NCBI GenBank assembly: GCA_946480565.1
Contig: CAMLKR010000022.1
Span: forward strand, 1-22,374
DNA: 22,374 bases
From: an uncultured Arenimonas sp.
GTDB taxonomy: Bacteria; Pseudomonadota; Gammaproteobacteria; Xanthomonadales; Xanthomonadaceae
Direction: 5' to 3'
The translations under genes were made by a program, and so were the position numbers. The notes below the pieces were generated by a model. It had not been told where the DNA came from. It did no database searches and saw only the letters and a program-made list of their open reading frames with translations. Below, in pieces: positions 21,781-22,374 of this stretch (positions within the stretch are counted from its first letter, which is position 1; each line of letters begins with the position of its first letter).

Positions 21781-22374
21781 TCAGGCCGGCGAGGTATCGT
21801 CGAGCGCCGCCAGCACCTGGGCGCCGTAACGTTCGAGCTTGGCGCCACCGACGCCGGTGACGGTGCCCAGTTCGGCCAGCGAACGCGGGCGGCGTTCTGC
21901 GATCGCCCGCAGGGTGGCGTCGTGGAAGATCACGTAGGCGGGCACCGACTGTTCACGCGCCAGCTGGGCGCGCAGCGCGCGCAGCGCGTCGAAGGCCGGC
22001 TGGTCGGCGGTCGCGAGGCTGACGGGCGCAGTGCCGCCCCGGCCCGTGCGCTCGCGTTCGCGCCTGCGCGGCGATTCCTCGCGCAGCGCCACCGCCTGTT
22101 CGCCCTTGAGCACGGGCCGGCTGGCGGCGGTGAGGCGAAGGGAGCCATGGCCCTCGATGTCGACTTCCAGCAGGCCCATCGCCACCAGCTGCCGGAACAC
22201 GCCCTTCCACTGCCGGGCGTCGAGTTCGGCGCCGATGCCGTAGGTGCTCAGCTGGTGGTGGCCGAGCTGGGCCATGCGCTCGTTGTCCACGCCGCGCAGC
22301 ACGTCCACCAGATGCGTGACGCCGAAGCGCTGGCCGGTGCGGTAGACGCAGGACAGCGCCTTCTGCGCGGCCAC
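21781..22374 (-). CDS. recQ: RecQ-family ATP-dependent DNA helicase, C-terminal part (5' end outside window)
   Basis: The frame is open to the right edge, giving the last 197 residues. The first part is the RQC winged-helix domain: VYRTGQRFGVTHLVDVLRG, then an HHQLSTYGIGAEL segment (bacterial RecQ usually has a ...HDQLSTYGIG... motif), WKGVFRQLVAMGLLEVD and GSLRLTAASRPVLKG. The last 70 residues are an HRDC domain: FDALRALRAQLAREQSVPAY, VIFHDATLRAIAERRPRSLA, ELGTVTGVGGAKLERYG. RecQ unwinds forked DNA in recombination and repair. It is a housekeeping gene read in the same direction as the eCIS genes. It marks the right border of the cluster and is probably not part of it. Confidence 0.95.
   Translation of the reverse strand: MAAQKALSCVYRTGQRFGVTHLVDVLRGVDNERMAQLGHHQLSTYGIGAELDARQWKGVFRQLVAMGLLEVDIEGHGSLRLTAASRPVLKGEQAVALREESPRRRERERTGRGGTAPVSLATADQPAFDALRALRAQLAREQSVPAYVIFHDATLRAIAERRPRSLAELGTVTGVGGAKLERYGAQVLAALDDTSPA

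Noticed and set aside
19794..21860. Plus-strand frame of 688 codons opposite the sheath gene and crossing the leader
   Set aside because: Antisense to an unmistakable sheath protein, and it runs into the recQ end; typical shadow frame.
1..22374. T6SS, complete prophage, CRISPR array, insertion sequence, tRNA or rRNA
   Set aside because: No capsid, terminase, TssJLM membrane complex, regularly spaced repeats, transposase or structural RNA is visible. The Pvc15 ATPase, Pvc16 and DUF4157 genes point to an eCIS.

Overview
The window is high-GC bacterial DNA that is almost entirely coding on the minus strand. It carries most of an extracellular contractile injection system (eCIS), a headless phage-tail-like particle of the Afp/PVC/MAC/Streptomyces-CIS kind. 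The flanking recQ, the very high GC and the codon style fit a gammaproteobacterium such as a Xanthomonadaceae/Lysobacter relative. That taxonomic guess is weak because no rRNA or lineage marker is present.

Layout, read in the direction of transcription (right to left). (1) The 3' end of recQ (22374-21781). (2) A 349-base non-coding leader (21780-21432) with a short hairpin and a perfect palindrome. (3) Sheath (21431-19836) and inner tube (19813-19286), both with strong Shine-Dalgarno sequences. (4) A gp26-like baseplate/hub assembly protein with two CxxC motifs, and a low-complexity 250-aa protein with a conserved C-terminal motif. (5) A Pvc16/DUF4255 tail-terminator protein and a Pvc15-type AAA+ ATPase. 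(6) A cargo block: an 89-aa small protein and two large proteins with the eCIS-associated DUF4157 domain, one ending in an HNH nuclease-like domain and the other holding an unassigned central domain. (7) The baseplate and spike block: CIS tube-initiator-like protein, LysM protein, gp27-like hub, gp5-like spike, PAAR-like tip, gp25-like wedge protein, two paralogous baseplate-J proteins, and a P2 gpI-like tail protein cut by the left edge.

Adjacent genes almost always overlap by 1 or 4 bases (TGATG or ATGA) or are separated by fewer than 25 bases. About eighteen genes over 21 kb therefore look like one translationally coupled operon read from the leader at 21.4-21.8 kb. The particle would have a single sheath and a single tube paralogue. 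The tape measure and tail fibres are not in the window and are expected to the left.

The newest biology is probably the cargo block. The 736-aa DUF4157 protein joins a Cys4 zinc-ribbon-like N-terminus, an HELTH metallopeptidase-like motif, an SH3-like region, a helical stalk, a strikingly lysine-rich nuclear-localisation-like segment and an HNH (LHH-type) nuclease-like end. The 688-aa protein carries the same DUF4157 core followed by a domain I do not recognise with a faint PD-(D/E)xK look. No obvious immunity gene accompanies either, which fits a system aimed at non-kin, perhaps eukaryotic, cells.
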